A stretch of DNA of 64,000 bases from Paralcaligenes ureilyticus (GTDB lineage Bacteria > Pseudomonadota > Gammaproteobacteria > Burkholderiales > Burkholderiaceae_B). The DNA is taken from contig NZ_SMAJ01000003.1 of the NCBI RefSeq assembly GCF_004346225.1, positions 62,001-126,000 of the forward strand, given 5' to 3'. The position numbers and the translations under genes are program-made. Numbering within the stretch: the first letter of the stretch is position 1; each line of letters begins with the position of its first letter. Shown one piece after another: positions 27,653 to 35,488 of this stretch. Under the pieces are notes generated by a model, which had not been told where the DNA came from, did no database searches, and worked only from the letters and a program-made list of their open reading frames with translations.

Positions 27653-29017
27653 TCAGGCGCGCCGGGCCAATGGCGGGTTGGACGCAAAGTAGTTGTTAAT
27701 GCCGCCGAGGATGGCTTGGGCGATGCGATCCTGGTGGGCAGGGCTGCGCAGCATGCGCTCTTCTTCGGGGTTGCTGATGAACGCCGTCTCGACCAGTATG
27801 GATGGAATATCTGGGGCTTTAAGTACGGCAAACCCGGCGCGTTCGACCTGTTTGCTATGCAAGGTGTTGATTTGCTTCAATTGATTCAACACATGATCGC
27901 CCGCTCGTATGGCATCGTTGATTTGCGCACCCGTCGATAAGTCGAGCAGCACTTGCGCAACCTGCTTGTTGTGAGAACCCAGGTTGACCCCGCCGATCAG
28001 ATCGGCATCGTTTTCGCGTTGCGCCATCCAGCGCGCCGCGCTGCTCGATGCGCCGTGCTGCGACAAGGCAAACACCGACGAGCCGCGTGCGCTGGGCTTG
28101 ATCCAGGCATCGGCATGTATGGAGACGAACAGGTCCGCCTTGACGCGGCGCGACTTCTGCACACGCACGTGCAGCGGCACAAAGTAGTCGTTGTCACGCG
28201 TCAGATAGGCGCGCATATTGGGTTGCGCATCAATGAGTTTTTTCAGGCGTTTCGCGATGAGCAGCACAATATTTTTTTCGTGAGTGCCTGCGCGCCCGGT
28301 GGCTCCCGGGTCCTCACCGCCGTGGCCGGGGTCCAAAGCGATCAGAATTGGGCGGTTCGACTCCGGGCCGCTCGCCAGCGGTGGAGGAGGGGGCGTATTG
28401 GTCCCCTTTTTGGCACGCTCGGGCGGCAGTTGCTGGCCCTGAACAGACGGGATGGGGGCCTGGTCGGGTGAATTCTGCGCCAGGCTCTCCAATACGTCGG
28501 CCAGCGGGTCTTTATTGTTGCCGTTGTCAATAATGGCCATCAGCGGGTCTTGCGCGACTTTGGGATACAGATCCAGAACCAGGCGGTATTTATACTCGCC
28601 TATGGGCTTGAGCGTGAAGACTTGCGGCGCAATGGCCTGCTTCAGATCAAATACCAGTCGGATCACGTCGGGCCGATTTTGCGCGACTCGCACTGATGAA
28701 ATGTAGGGGTCGTTGGGCCGTACCTTGGAAACCAGATCGCTGATCGCGTGATTCATCGACAGGCCCTGGATGTCAACCACCAGCCGGTTCGGGTTTTCAA
28801 GCGTGAAATGCTCGGCTTTCAGCTCGGTATCCATTTCGAGCGTCACCCGCGTGTATTCGTCGGCGGGCCAGGTGCGTACGGCCAGTATGGTTCCTGCCAT
28901 CGCCAGGCGCGGGATAACGGGCAAGACAAGCAGGGTTGTGGCGGTCGCTATAAGGCGGCGGCGGGATTGTCCTTTTGGGGACATTCCTCCGCAGGAGAGG
29001 GGAGTGTTGTCAGCCAT
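27653..29017 (-). CDS. amiC: N-acetylmuramoyl-L-alanine amidase AmiC-type (Tat-exported)
   Basis: The 454-residue periplasmic zinc amidase cleaves septal peptidoglycan during daughter-cell separation. The N-terminus has a twin-arginine-type signal (SRRRLIATATTLLVLPVIPR). An AMIN domain follows (about residues 45-145), which targets AmiC to the septum, then a Pro-rich linker and an Amidase_3 domain. Zinc and catalytic residues are visible in ALDPGHGGEDPGATG, HEKNIVL, SIHADAW and ILVETAFISNPEEE. The coding region overlaps the 3' end of tsaE by about 70 bp. A start at 28984 (MSPKGQSRRRL) would reduce this and is possible. Confidence 0.92.
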   Translation of the reverse strand: MADNTPLSCGGMSPKGQSRRRLIATATTLLVLPVIPRLAMAGTILAVRTWPADEYTRVTLEMDTELKAEHFTLENPNRLVVDIQGLSMNHAISDLVSKVRPNDPYISSVRVAQNRPDVIRLVFDLKQAIAPQVFTLKPIGEYKYRLVLDLYPKVAQDPLMAIIDNGNNKDPLADVLESLAQNSPDQAPIPSVQGQQLPPERAKKGTNTPPPPPLASGPESNRPILIALDPGHGGEDPGATGRAGTHEKNIVLLIAKRLKKLIDAQPNMRAYLTRDNDYFVPLHVRVQKSRRVKADLFVSIHADAWIKPSARGSSVFALSQHGASSSAARWMAQRENDADLIGGVNLGSHNKQVAQVLLDLSTGAQINDAIRAGDHVLNQLKQINTLHSKQVERAGFAVLKAPDIPSILVETAFISNPEEERMLRSPAHQDRIAQAILGGINNYFASNPPLARRA

Positions 29018-29502
29018 AATTGTCCTCTGGTGCTATATGCGGTCAGGCAGGCTAATCGTCCGTTTTCCATGTAACTGAGGCTTATTTCGAGATCCGGAGG
29101 CGGCAACAATGCCCCGGCTTGCTCAGGCCATTCAATTAAAACAACCGCTTCTTTTTGCAAAATCTCTCGAAACCCGGCGTCTACCCATTCGCGTGAATCT
29201 CTAAATCTATAGAAATCAAGGTGATAGAAGTATAAGTTAGAAAGATTATAGCTTTCAAGTAGCGCATAGCTAGGACTTTTTATTCGGCCGGTGATGCCGG
29301 CGGCTCGCAACAGCGCTCGGGCAAAGCTGGTTTTACCCGCGCCAAGGTCTCCTTTTAGATGAATTCTTCCTCCCGTATGCCCGGCCCCGAGCTTGGGATG
29401 AGTGCCGCACAGCATGGGGGCAAGTTCTTTGGCCAACGCGATTGTGGCGTCTTCATCGGCCAAATAGCGATTAATTGTTTTTAAGATGTGTTTTTTTTGC
29501 AT
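28948..29502 (-). CDS. tsaE: tRNA threonylcarbamoyladenosine synthesis ATPase TsaE
   Basis: The 184-residue P-loop protein works with TsaB and TsaD to make t6A37 in ANN-decoding tRNAs. The Walker A is KGDLGAGKTSFARALLRA, followed by SPSYALLESY and YHLDFYRFRDSREW (family motif), with a conserved IEWPEQA near the C-terminus. The C-terminal tail after the family core is longer than usual and reads into amiC. The tsaE-amiC neighbourhood is common in Gram-negatives. Confidence 0.93.
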   Translation of the reverse strand: MQKKHILKTINRYLADEDATIALAKELAPMLCGTHPKLGAGHTGGRIHLKGDLGAGKTSFARALLRAAGITGRIKSPSYALLESYNLSNLYFYHLDFYRFRDSREWVDAGFREILQKEAVVLIEWPEQAGALLPPPDLEISLSYMENGRLACLTAYSTRGQLWLTTLPSPAEECPQKDNPAAAL

Positions 29503-29518
29503 AATGCCAGGATGAGCT

Positions 29519-30415
29519 TCAATAAGAGCCTATCATGAGCCAGAACGGGATGGTCATGGCCGATAACAGCGTGCCCAAAGACATGATCACCGCAACCAGA
29601 CGGCCATTGCCGCCCATTCTGGCCGCCAGGACATGGGCGGAAGACGCCGTGGGCAGAGCACCAAATAACAACACTATCTGCCGCTCCAAAGGGGGCATAT
29701 GGAGTGCCCAGCCGATAAAAATTGCCGCAAGCGGGGTAAAAAGAAGCCGTACCGCAATCATCCAGCCCATCAATTTTTCGGCGCCGCGGCCGCCTGAAAG
29801 TGAAAGCGTCGCCCCCACGCACATCAGCCCGATGGCAATTGCGCAGGCACCCAGCCTGCCCAGGGTCGCGTCAATGGGCTTGGGTATGGGCACACTTAAA
29901 AAGTTGGCCAGCAGGCCCAGTACCGTGGCAATGATAAACGGATTGCGCATGATCTCTTTGAATATCTTGCCGCCATTTTGCCGAGCCAGCGCATGCACGG
30001 CGGCCATATTGCTGAGCGGCACGGCAAAGCCCACCATGACCGCCATGATGGTCTGGCCGGCCGCGCCCCCAAAGCCGCCGGCGAGCGACAGGCCGATGAA
30101 GGTGTTGAAGCGAAATGCGCATTGCGTGGCCGAGGCATGGGCCAGCGGGTCGGGCCTGAACAAGGGCACAGCCAGCCAGGCCATGGCGATCCCAAAACCC
30201 ATAACCGCCATGGTTGCCTGGAACAATAAAGAAGCGTTGCCTAAACTGAGAGGTGTTTGGGTAAGCGAATGGAACAGCAGTGCTGGAAACAGCACAAAAT
30301 AAACGAGTTGCTCCGCTCCATTGAAGAATTCTCGTGAGAAATTCAGCTTGTGAAGCAAAACCCAGCCCAGGGCTATAAGCAGGAAATCGGGCAGTACAAG
30401 TGGGATGACGGACAT
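29519..30415 (-). CDS. AEC (auxin efflux carrier) family permease
   Basis: The 298-residue inner-membrane protein has ten predicted hydrophobic segments in two inverted halves. It shows typical AEC features such as the N-terminal PLVLPDFLLIALGWVLLHK, RFNTFIGLSLAGGFGG and the C-terminal GALPTASSAHVLAARMGGN. AEC carriers usually export or exchange organic acids such as malate or malonate. The substrate is unknown here. The divergent neighbour encodes a Bug-type receptor for organic acids. Confidence 0.85.
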   Translation of the reverse strand: MSVIPLVLPDFLLIALGWVLLHKLNFSREFFNGAEQLVYFVLFPALLFHSLTQTPLSLGNASLLFQATMAVMGFGIAMAWLAVPLFRPDPLAHASATQCAFRFNTFIGLSLAGGFGGAAGQTIMAVMVGFAVPLSNMAAVHALARQNGGKIFKEIMRNPFIIATVLGLLANFLSVPIPKPIDATLGRLGACAIAIGLMCVGATLSLSGGRGAEKLMGWMIAVRLLFTPLAAIFIGWALHMPPLERQIVLLFGALPTASSAHVLAARMGGNGRLVAVIMSLGTLLSAMTIPFWLMIGSY

Positions 30416-30493
30416 AGTGCCGGAAGGTAGCTTCTAGGGGTAAATGCGGCGTTTCGGCGGGAGTCAATCATGTTATCCTGCCTGACTTGATTT

Positions 30494-30528
30494 TTAGGGC
30501 GCGTGGCGTTACCGCGCGCCCTAAAAGA
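30494..30528. promoter_or_regulatory. Strong 12-bp stem-loop in the AEC/Bug divergent gap
   Basis: TTTTAGGGCGCG (30494-30505) and CGCGCCCTAAAA (30517-30528) are perfect complements around an 11-nt loop. On neither strand is there a clean U-run directly 3' of the GC core, so it is not a standard terminator. It lies in the leader of the Bug gene, about 38 bp before its start, and could be an operator or mRNA structure. Confidence 0.5.
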
Positions 30529-30565
30529 TTATTAATGATTATATGGGCCTTCAGGAGGGAATTTC

Positions 30566-31549
30566 ATGGCTTTATTTTCCAATAAGCTTTTGGTGCTGGC
30601 GCTTGCCGCCGGCTCGGTCTTAGCAGCGCCTGCGGCGCAGGCCGCCGCCTACCCAGAGCATGCCATACGGGTCATCGTGCCCTTTGCGCCGGGCGGCTCC
30701 ACCGACATCGTTGCGCGTATCGTCACGCAGCGCATGAGCCAACTGATGGGACAGACCCTGGTAGTGGAAAACCGGGGCGGTGCGGGTGGGGCCATTGGCG
30801 CGGCCGAAGCCGCAAGAGCCAAGCCCGATGGATATACATTATCCATCGCCACGGTTTCCACCATGGCGGTCAACGCGGCCTGCCGTCCGCATGACCTGAC
30901 CTACAACCCCCTTACCGACTTCCTGCCTATCACCAATTTCGCCAACGTACCTAACGTGATCGAAGTCAATCCCAAATTCCCGGCGAAGGATTTCAAGGAG
31001 TTTGTCGCTGTCCTGAAGAAAAACCCAGGCAAATATTCGTTTGGCAGCTCGGGCACCTGCGGCGTCCTGCACTTGTTCGGCGAGGCCTTCAAGATGGCCA
31101 CCGGCACCGATATCGTGCATGTGCCCTATAAAGGTTCAGGCCCGGCGGTTACCGACGCGGTGGGCGGCCAGATTGAAATCCTGTTCGACAACATGCCCTC
31201 GTCGATGCCGCAAATCCTGGCAGGCCATCTGCGTGCCATGGCTATCGCATGGCCTGAACGCCTGAGCGCTCTTAAAGACGTGCCGACTTTGGCCGAAGTG
31301 GGCTACCCTCAGTTGAACCAGCCCGCCTGGTATGGTTTGCTTGCACCTAAAGGCACCCCGGTCGAAATCATCAACAAACTGCACGATGCCGCCGTGATGG
31401 CCCTGAAAGACCCCAAAGTAATCGATGCGCTTGAGAAGCAAGGCGCGAAACCGTCGGGCAATACCCCGGCCGAGTTCGCCAAGGAAATCAAAGAGCAATA
31501 CGATTGGGCCAAAGATGTCGTCGCCAAAGGGCATATCAGCCTGAAGTAA
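30566..31549 (+). CDS. Bug-family tripartite tricarboxylate transporter substrate-binding protein
   Basis: The 327-residue periplasmic receptor captures an organic acid, in studied cases citrate or other carboxylates. It has a signal peptide (LLVLALAAGSVLAAPAAQAA). The Bug-family beta-alpha pattern starts with YPEHAIRVIVPFAPGGSTDI, then GQTLVVENRGGAGGAIGA and HVPYKGSGPAVTDAVGGQIE. The GGAGG ribosome site 8-9 bp upstream supports ATG 30566. No TctA/TctB membrane genes are adjacent, as is usual for the many orphan Bug receptors of Alcaligenaceae. Confidence 0.92.
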   Translation: MALFSNKLLVLALAAGSVLAAPAAQAAAYPEHAIRVIVPFAPGGSTDIVARIVTQRMSQLMGQTLVVENRGGAGGAIGAAEAARAKPDGYTLSIATVSTMAVNAACRPHDLTYNPLTDFLPITNFANVPNVIEVNPKFPAKDFKEFVAVLKKNPGKYSFGSSGTCGVLHLFGEAFKMATGTDIVHVPYKGSGPAVTDAVGGQIEILFDNMPSSMPQILAGHLRAMAIAWPERLSALKDVPTLAEVGYPQLNQPAWYGLLAPKGTPVEIINKLHDAAVMALKDPKVIDALEKQGAKPSGNTPAEFAKEIKEQYDWAKDVVAKGHISLK

Positions 31550-31566
31550 ATAGTGGCGCGGTCATT

Positions 31567-31604
31567 GCAGCGGGCGTCAGTGTTCTGGCGCCCGCTGCGG
31601 TTTG
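31567..31604 (+). terminator. Terminator after the Bug gene
   Basis: GCAGCGGGCG (31567-31576) pairs perfectly with CGCCCGCTGC (31589-31598) and is followed by GGTTT. It lies 17 bp after the stop codon and ends the transcript before the tRNA gene. Confidence 0.65.
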
Positions 31605-31666
31605 GCACTAACTGCGGTTTTGGCTAGCACGCATGCGGGCCTTGCTATACTCCCTAAACGCTGATT

Positions 31667-31947
31667 GTCTCCATAGTTAAATGGATATAACTTTCCCCTC
31701 CTGAACATTTGGGCACCTGGCGCCGAAAGGTCCAGCGTGAATGCGCTTAACATCGGTGAACCCCCTGTGCAAACGAGGCAATACCGAGCGAAGCCTGCAC
31801 TGTGCAGGAACGTGTAGAGACTCGACAGGCGCAACCTGCGGCTACGGCCATGGTTAAGATAGAGTCCAGACCACAAACCGAAAGGGCGATGAAAATCGTA
31901 GTGGTACGAAGGGAAGATTGCAGGTTCGATTCCTGCTGGAGACGCCA
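31667..31947 (+). tRNA. tRNA-Arg(CCU), interrupted by a group I intron
   Basis: The 5' exon (31667-31702) has the acceptor strand GTCTCCA, D-arm GTTA-AATGGATA-TAAC, anticodon stem TTCCC and loop start CTCCT, with anticodon CCT at 31700-31702. The 3' exon (31909-31947) has AA, then GGGAA (pairing with TTCCC), the T-arm CAGG-TTCGATT-CCTG, the acceptor strand TGGAGAC, discriminator G and an encoded CCA. Joining the exons gives a 75-nt cloverleaf close to E. coli tRNA-Arg(CCU). A likely -10 TATACT lies at 31646-31651. The 3' end is the attachment site of the element that follows. Confidence 0.93.
31703..31908 (+). ncRNA. Group I self-splicing intron in tRNA-Arg(CCU)
   Basis: The 206-nt insertion begins after a U (the last base of CCU) and ends with a G, as group I introns require. 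P1 can form from 5'-exon CCU with GGG at 31711-31713, including the U-G wobble at the splice site. The conserved core is visible: GTGTAGAGACTCGAC, with GACTC (31819-31823) pairing with GAGTC (31862-31866) as P7, then AAGATAGAGTCC. A P9-like stem (ACCAC with GTGGT) precedes the 3' splice site. Size and core resemble the small tRNA introns known from Azoarcus tRNA-Ile and Agrobacterium tRNA-Arg(CCU). It has no open frame and therefore no homing endonuclease. Confidence 0.9.
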
Positions 31948-32044
31948 ACTATCAATATACAGACATCTGCAGCCCTATACGAAACCCGCATGCTTATTGG
32001 CATGGCGGGTTTTTTGTTGTCTGTGAGTGTCTGCATGAATGGAT
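31933..32044 (+). repeat. Left attachment repeat (attL) of the integrated element
   Basis: It begins with the tRNA 3' end CTGCTGGAGACGCCA (31933-31947), which recurs exactly at 49566-49580. The similarity then runs on through the terminator hairpin to GTCTGCATGAATGGAT, about 110 bp in all with scattered mismatches. Integrase-arm-like sequence CGGTACTTTTGGCGGTAT follows at 32065-32082 and recurs with one mismatch at 49487-49504, inside the right end. Confidence 0.88.
31982..32016 (+). terminator. Terminator of tRNA-Arg(CCU)
   Basis: AAACCCGCATG and CATGGCGGGTTT form a stem followed by TTTTT. A near-identical hairpin at 49616-49648 lies within the second attachment copy, so the terminator is part of the duplicated attachment region. 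Confidence 0.75.
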
Positions 32045-32111
32045 TGACAGCGACGGTATTTAGGCGGTACTTTTGGCGGTATCTTCACGTACCGTCAGGA
32101 AAAATACCGTC

Positions 32112-33341
32112 ATGGCCCTTACCGATATCCAAGTCAAACAGGCCAAGCCCAGAGAAAAGCCCTACGCGCTGCGCGATGGCACGGGCCTGTATCTTGAGGT
32201 GAAGGCCGCCGGCAAGTATTGGCGTTGGGACTATCGCTACCAGGGCAAGCGCAAAACCGTCGCTTATGGTGTGTACCCGGCGGTGAGTCTGACGCAAGCG
32301 CGTGCTCGTCATCAGACTGCTCAGGGTTTGCTGGAAGGTGGCGCGGATCCTATGGCTTTGAAGAAAGCCAAGAAACATGCTGATCAACAGTCGCAAGAGA
32401 CCAGTTTCAAGGTGATTGCGCAAGAGTGGTATCAGTCGCAGGTGTCGGGCTGGTCCGCAGACCATGCCCAGCGGGTGATGGGTTTCTTTGACAATCACAT
32501 CTATCCCGAAATAGGCAGCAAGCCCATTGCGGCTATCCCGCCCCTGGAGGTACTGGACGTTATCCGTAAGATGGAGGCCAAGGGTCTGGGGGAATCCTGC
32601 TACAAGGCCTTGGCGCAAATCGGCAAGGTGTTCATGTATGCCGTGGTTTCCGGCCGAGCCCAGACGAACGCCGCGGCGGGCCTACGGGACTTTCTGAAGC
32701 CAGCGCCTCCGGTAGCCCACCATCGACACATGGATGAAAAGGAGCTGGGCAAGTTCATGAGGCTGATCGATACCTACGGCGGCCTGCCTCAGACCCGGAT
32801 TGCCACCAAACTGGTGATGCTGTGCTTCATGCGAAGTAATGAGCTGCGCCAAGCCACCTGGGCAGAAATCGATTGGGAGGCGGGTCTATGGCGCATTCCG
32901 TCTGCCCATCGCAAGGGGAGCAAGACCCTGAAAGCCTCGGGCATTCCGCACATCATCCCACTGAGCCGCCAAGCCGTGGAGCTGCTGCGAGAGCTGGAGC
33001 AACACACGGGCGAACGTGAATTGATGTTTGAAGGGCAGAAGCGCCATACGCCGATCAGCGAGAACACGATCAATAAGGCGCTGGCCGCCATTGGCTATGG
33101 GGATGAGCAAAGCACGCACGGTTTTAGAAGCCTGGCCAGCACCATCCTGAATGAACACGGCTTTAACCCGGATGCGATCGAGCGCCAGCTCAGTCACATC
33201 GACAAGAATCAGGTCAGGCGCGCCTATGACCATTCCAAGCGCCTGGACGAACGCGCCACGATGCTGCAATGGTGGGCCGATTACCTCTATAGCAAGGCAG
33301 GCTCGAATGTGGTGCCGCTTGCGCCGGCCAAGACGGCTTAG
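32112..33341 (+). CDS. int: P4-type tyrosine recombinase (integrase)
   Basis: The 409-residue integrase catalyses integration at the tRNA-Arg(CCU) 3' end. ATG 32112 (MALTDIQVKQAKPREKPYAL) is the canonical start of this family; an upstream in-frame start would lie in the attachment region. The N-terminal DUF4102 arm-binding domain (YWRWDYRYQGKRKTVAYGVY) and the core-binding domain are followed by the catalytic domain with Arg in CFMRSNELRQATW, HGFRS, and the nucleophile Tyr in VRRAYDHS. It is transcribed away from the tRNA, as usual for tRNA-targeted islands. Confidence 0.95.
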   Translation: MALTDIQVKQAKPREKPYALRDGTGLYLEVKAAGKYWRWDYRYQGKRKTVAYGVYPAVSLTQARARHQTAQGLLEGGADPMALKKAKKHADQQSQETSFKVIAQEWYQSQVSGWSADHAQRVMGFFDNHIYPEIGSKPIAAIPPLEVLDVIRKMEAKGLGESCYKALAQIGKVFMYAVVSGRAQTNAAAGLRDFLKPAPPVAHHRHMDEKELGKFMRLIDTYGGLPQTRIATKLVMLCFMRSNELRQATWAEIDWEAGLWRIPSAHRKGSKTLKASGIPHIIPLSRQAVELLRELEQHTGERELMFEGQKRHTPISENTINKALAAIGYGDEQSTHGFRSLASTILNEHGFNPDAIERQLSHIDKNQVRRAYDHSKRLDERATMLQWWADYLYSKAGSNVVPLAPAKTA

Positions 33342-33609
33342 CCGTGCCTGTGGATAACTCTTTATGCAGACCAAAAATAAAAGTGGCTAGTTTTTGACCA
33401 AGTACCCACTTCTTCGCAAAGCCTTGCGGCGCCTGCGTTTCCCGATATGCGTAAAAAACTTATGCACTGGGCTAATTCTCATAACGGGTTTTATGTCAAT
33501 TAATGCGTATTAAATTAATAGATATGTTTGCATATGGGGATTATAAGGTTTATTATTTAATCTCATTCTCGCCCGTGCGCGAGACCACGAACACCAACCG
33601 AGGGAACGC
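33342..33609. other. AT-rich non-coding gap after the integrase, with one DnaA-box match
   Basis: TGTGGATAA at 33349-33357 is a perfect complement of the consensus DnaA box TTATCCACA, just past the integrase stop. From about 33480 to 33560 the sequence is strongly AT-rich and probably holds the promoter of the next gene. I see no gene here. Confidence 0.4.
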
Positions 33610-33834
33610 ATGAGCCCTGAAGAATTTTCAATTGCGCTCAAGGCACTGGACTGGAAGCAGTCCGACTTCTGCCGCATGGCCGGGGTCAACAAATCGACGC
33701 CCAGCCGCTGGATGACACTGGATTCACCCATACCGGACTGGGTGCCGAAGTTTCTAGGCATGGGGCTGGAGGTCAAGCGCCTGCATGACACGTATGTATT
33801 GCCGCCCAAGGCTGGCAAGAAATCCGACGCCTGA
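33610..33834 (+). CDS. Small helix-turn-helix (Cro-like) protein
   Basis: The 74-residue protein starts at ATG 33610 after a GAGGGA ribosome site. The central part ALDWKQSDFCRMAGVNKSTP followed by SRWMT has the spacing of a lambda-repressor-type helix-turn-helix. The C-terminus is short and basic. It probably regulates early element genes; position after the integrase and before an operon of unknown genes fits. The exact target cannot be read. Confidence 0.65.
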   Translation: MSPEEFSIALKALDWKQSDFCRMAGVNKSTPSRWMTLDSPIPDWVPKFLGMGLEVKRLHDTYVLPPKAGKKSDA

Positions 33835-33915
33835 CGGTTTCAGGCAAAGCGGGGCGCAAGGTGTTAGAGCACCAAGCACCCCTGACCACAACCAACCTAT
33901 TCGAGAGGTTCAATT

Positions 33916-34626
33916 ATGGCTGTCACCGATCTTACCGTAGTCGCGCGTAGCGATATAGCGGGGCGCCCGCTCCCAGAGGTTTTCAATTCGGGATCGAGGC
34001 GTAAAAAGCTCAACATACACAGTATGCGCCTAGCTGACTGGCTGGGTGTTTCGCGGTCCGTCATGGAGTCCGAGATTCATTGCATGACATGGTATTCGGA
34101 GCGCAAATGGTTGCTGGAGAACTGTCAGCACGCCAACGGTTCGATAAGGCTAAACCCCGTACTCGGAACGTACCACGAAGAGAAAAATTATTGGCTCGGC
34201 CATAAGTTCGCCATTAGAGTCTGCAAGCGGTTTGATCCTGCTGCTGTCCCTGAGTTGCAACAGGCGTTTGCTGATCACCTGCGGTTTTTGGCATTGCCGA
34301 AACTATCGATTGATATTGATTACGATCATGGTCATATTTGCTACCAGATTGAGAACGCCCTGTACCATGATCTCGAGTATATCTACAACGCTGTCGCCTT
34401 TGATCTTATAAATGATGCTGAAAAATACGAGAGACAGTTTACGAAACCCGATGGGGTGGGAAGGGGGCTTGCTGTCAGCATGAGCTGCGGCTCTAAGCCC
34501 ATGCTGGATATCCGCATTTTTAATGCTAAGAATTTTGTTGAACATAAGGATCGAGCTCTTTTGCAGATTAAGAGACTTATTGAGCATGCAGTTTCTACCT
34601 ATCACCTAGATGGGATGGCGGCATGA
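33916..34626 (+). CDS. Hypothetical protein, first gene of an unknown operon
   Basis: This 236-residue protein belongs to no family I recognise. It starts at ATG 33916 with a GAGAGG ribosome site. Near residue 40 the stretch HSMRLADWLGVSRSVMESEI could be a helix-turn-helix. Later parts are rich in aromatic and acidic residues, with no signal peptide or membrane segment. The AT content of the second half is higher than in host genes, indicating foreign origin. The stop overlaps the next start (ATGA), so it is co-translated with the following gene. Confidence 0.6.
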   Translation: MAVTDLTVVARSDIAGRPLPEVFNSGSRRKKLNIHSMRLADWLGVSRSVMESEIHCMTWYSERKWLLENCQHANGSIRLNPVLGTYHEEKNYWLGHKFAIRVCKRFDPAAVPELQQAFADHLRFLALPKLSIDIDYDHGHICYQIENALYHDLEYIYNAVAFDLINDAEKYERQFTKPDGVGRGLAVSMSCGSKPMLDIRIFNAKNFVEHKDRALLQIKRLIEHAVSTYHLDGMAA

Positions 34627-35090
34627 ATATCGAACTCCAAACACAGGCGGCAGTAAATGCATATCCGCAAATTGGTGGGGCATGCGTCGACGACGCGATC
34701 TCAATAGGCATCGAATGCGGCATGCAAGAGCCCATCGCTGTAGTAATCAGGATCAAACCGGCCTTGCTGATTGATTACGACCTCTGCGCAAACAAAGAGG
34801 ATATGTTTTGGCACACGTCAGCCGCATTGCAGCGGGCGCGCGTGGATGAGCGCAAGCGGAGAAGCACGGAGCGAAGCCGACTTAATGGCGAGTTTACAAA
34901 CCCGGGTATTGCGATGTCGAGCGACCTTACAGACGATTGCGAACTATGCGTCGAGATTGATCCGCACGGTGTCTCAATGGCATACCTACGGAACGTATGG
35001 GATAGGGTTTTTTCTGAGTTGAGAAATCGGCTTTCGGCGCAAAGGCAGTACATGGCCGAAACCGGGCACTATGTTCCTGAGGAGGCATAA
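34623..35090 (+). CDS. Hypothetical protein
   Basis: The 155-residue soluble protein of unknown function has an Arg/Glu-rich middle (RARVDERKRRSTERSRLNGE) that is probably helical. The acidic flanking segments contain no recognisable motif. ATG 34623 overlaps the preceding stop, and the next gene starts 3 bp after this stop. The three genes 33916-35389 therefore look like a single translational unit. Confidence 0.55.
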   Translation: MNIELQTQAAVNAYPQIGGACVDDAISIGIECGMQEPIAVVIRIKPALLIDYDLCANKEDMFWHTSAALQRARVDERKRRSTERSRLNGEFTNPGIAMSSDLTDDCELCVEIDPHGVSMAYLRNVWDRVFSELRNRLSAQRQYMAETGHYVPEEA

Positions 35091-35092
35091 TC

Positions 35093-35389
35093 ATGACTTC
35101 CGAAAAACTGGCTATCGACCCTTCCCTTGCTGCGGTATTCGGTACCAGCGACGCCCTGAATCAAGCGCTCGCGTGTGTTAGAGCCGCCATGCTCGCAATA
35201 AACGATTGCGTCGAACTGAAATTCGATCACTTCGCGTTGCTCAAACGCGCCGAGGACATTATTGAATATCGCCGCGACATCATGGATGAAGTCGAGTCTA
35301 CTTTGCGGTGTCCTCAAAACCAACCTGTGGGCATAAAAGACGGTTACCGGGCTGCGAACGCTTGGTCTGCTGGCGTAGCTACAACTTAA
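35093..35389 (+). CDS. Hypothetical small protein
   Basis: The 98-residue protein of unknown function is mostly alpha-helical in composition. A strong GAGGAGG ribosome site lies just upstream of ATG 35093, partly inside the previous gene. No motif, signal peptide or transmembrane segment is seen. It is the last gene of the tightly packed trio. Confidence 0.55.
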   Translation: MTSEKLAIDPSLAAVFGTSDALNQALACVRAAMLAINDCVELKFDHFALLKRAEDIIEYRRDIMDEVESTLRCPQNQPVGIKDGYRAANAWSAGVATT

Positions 35390-35488
35390 CCCCTTACGCC
35401 GCGCCTAGCTCGACGGAACGAAAACCGGGCACCTTCCCCGGCTGGCGCGGCACCTGATTTTGAAGGGCGTGACGAAGGTAGCGCGACT

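Noticed and set aside
31660-31947. tmRNA (ssrA) gene
   Set aside because: The encoded CCA and nearby integration suggested it at first, but no tag-peptide frame or tmRNA ends are present, and the halves fit tRNA-Arg(CCU) with an intron.
33349-33357. Replication origin at the DnaA-box match after the integrase
   Set aside because: A single 9-bp match is expected by chance at this scale and no cluster is present; the iterons at 37.7 kb are a better candidate.
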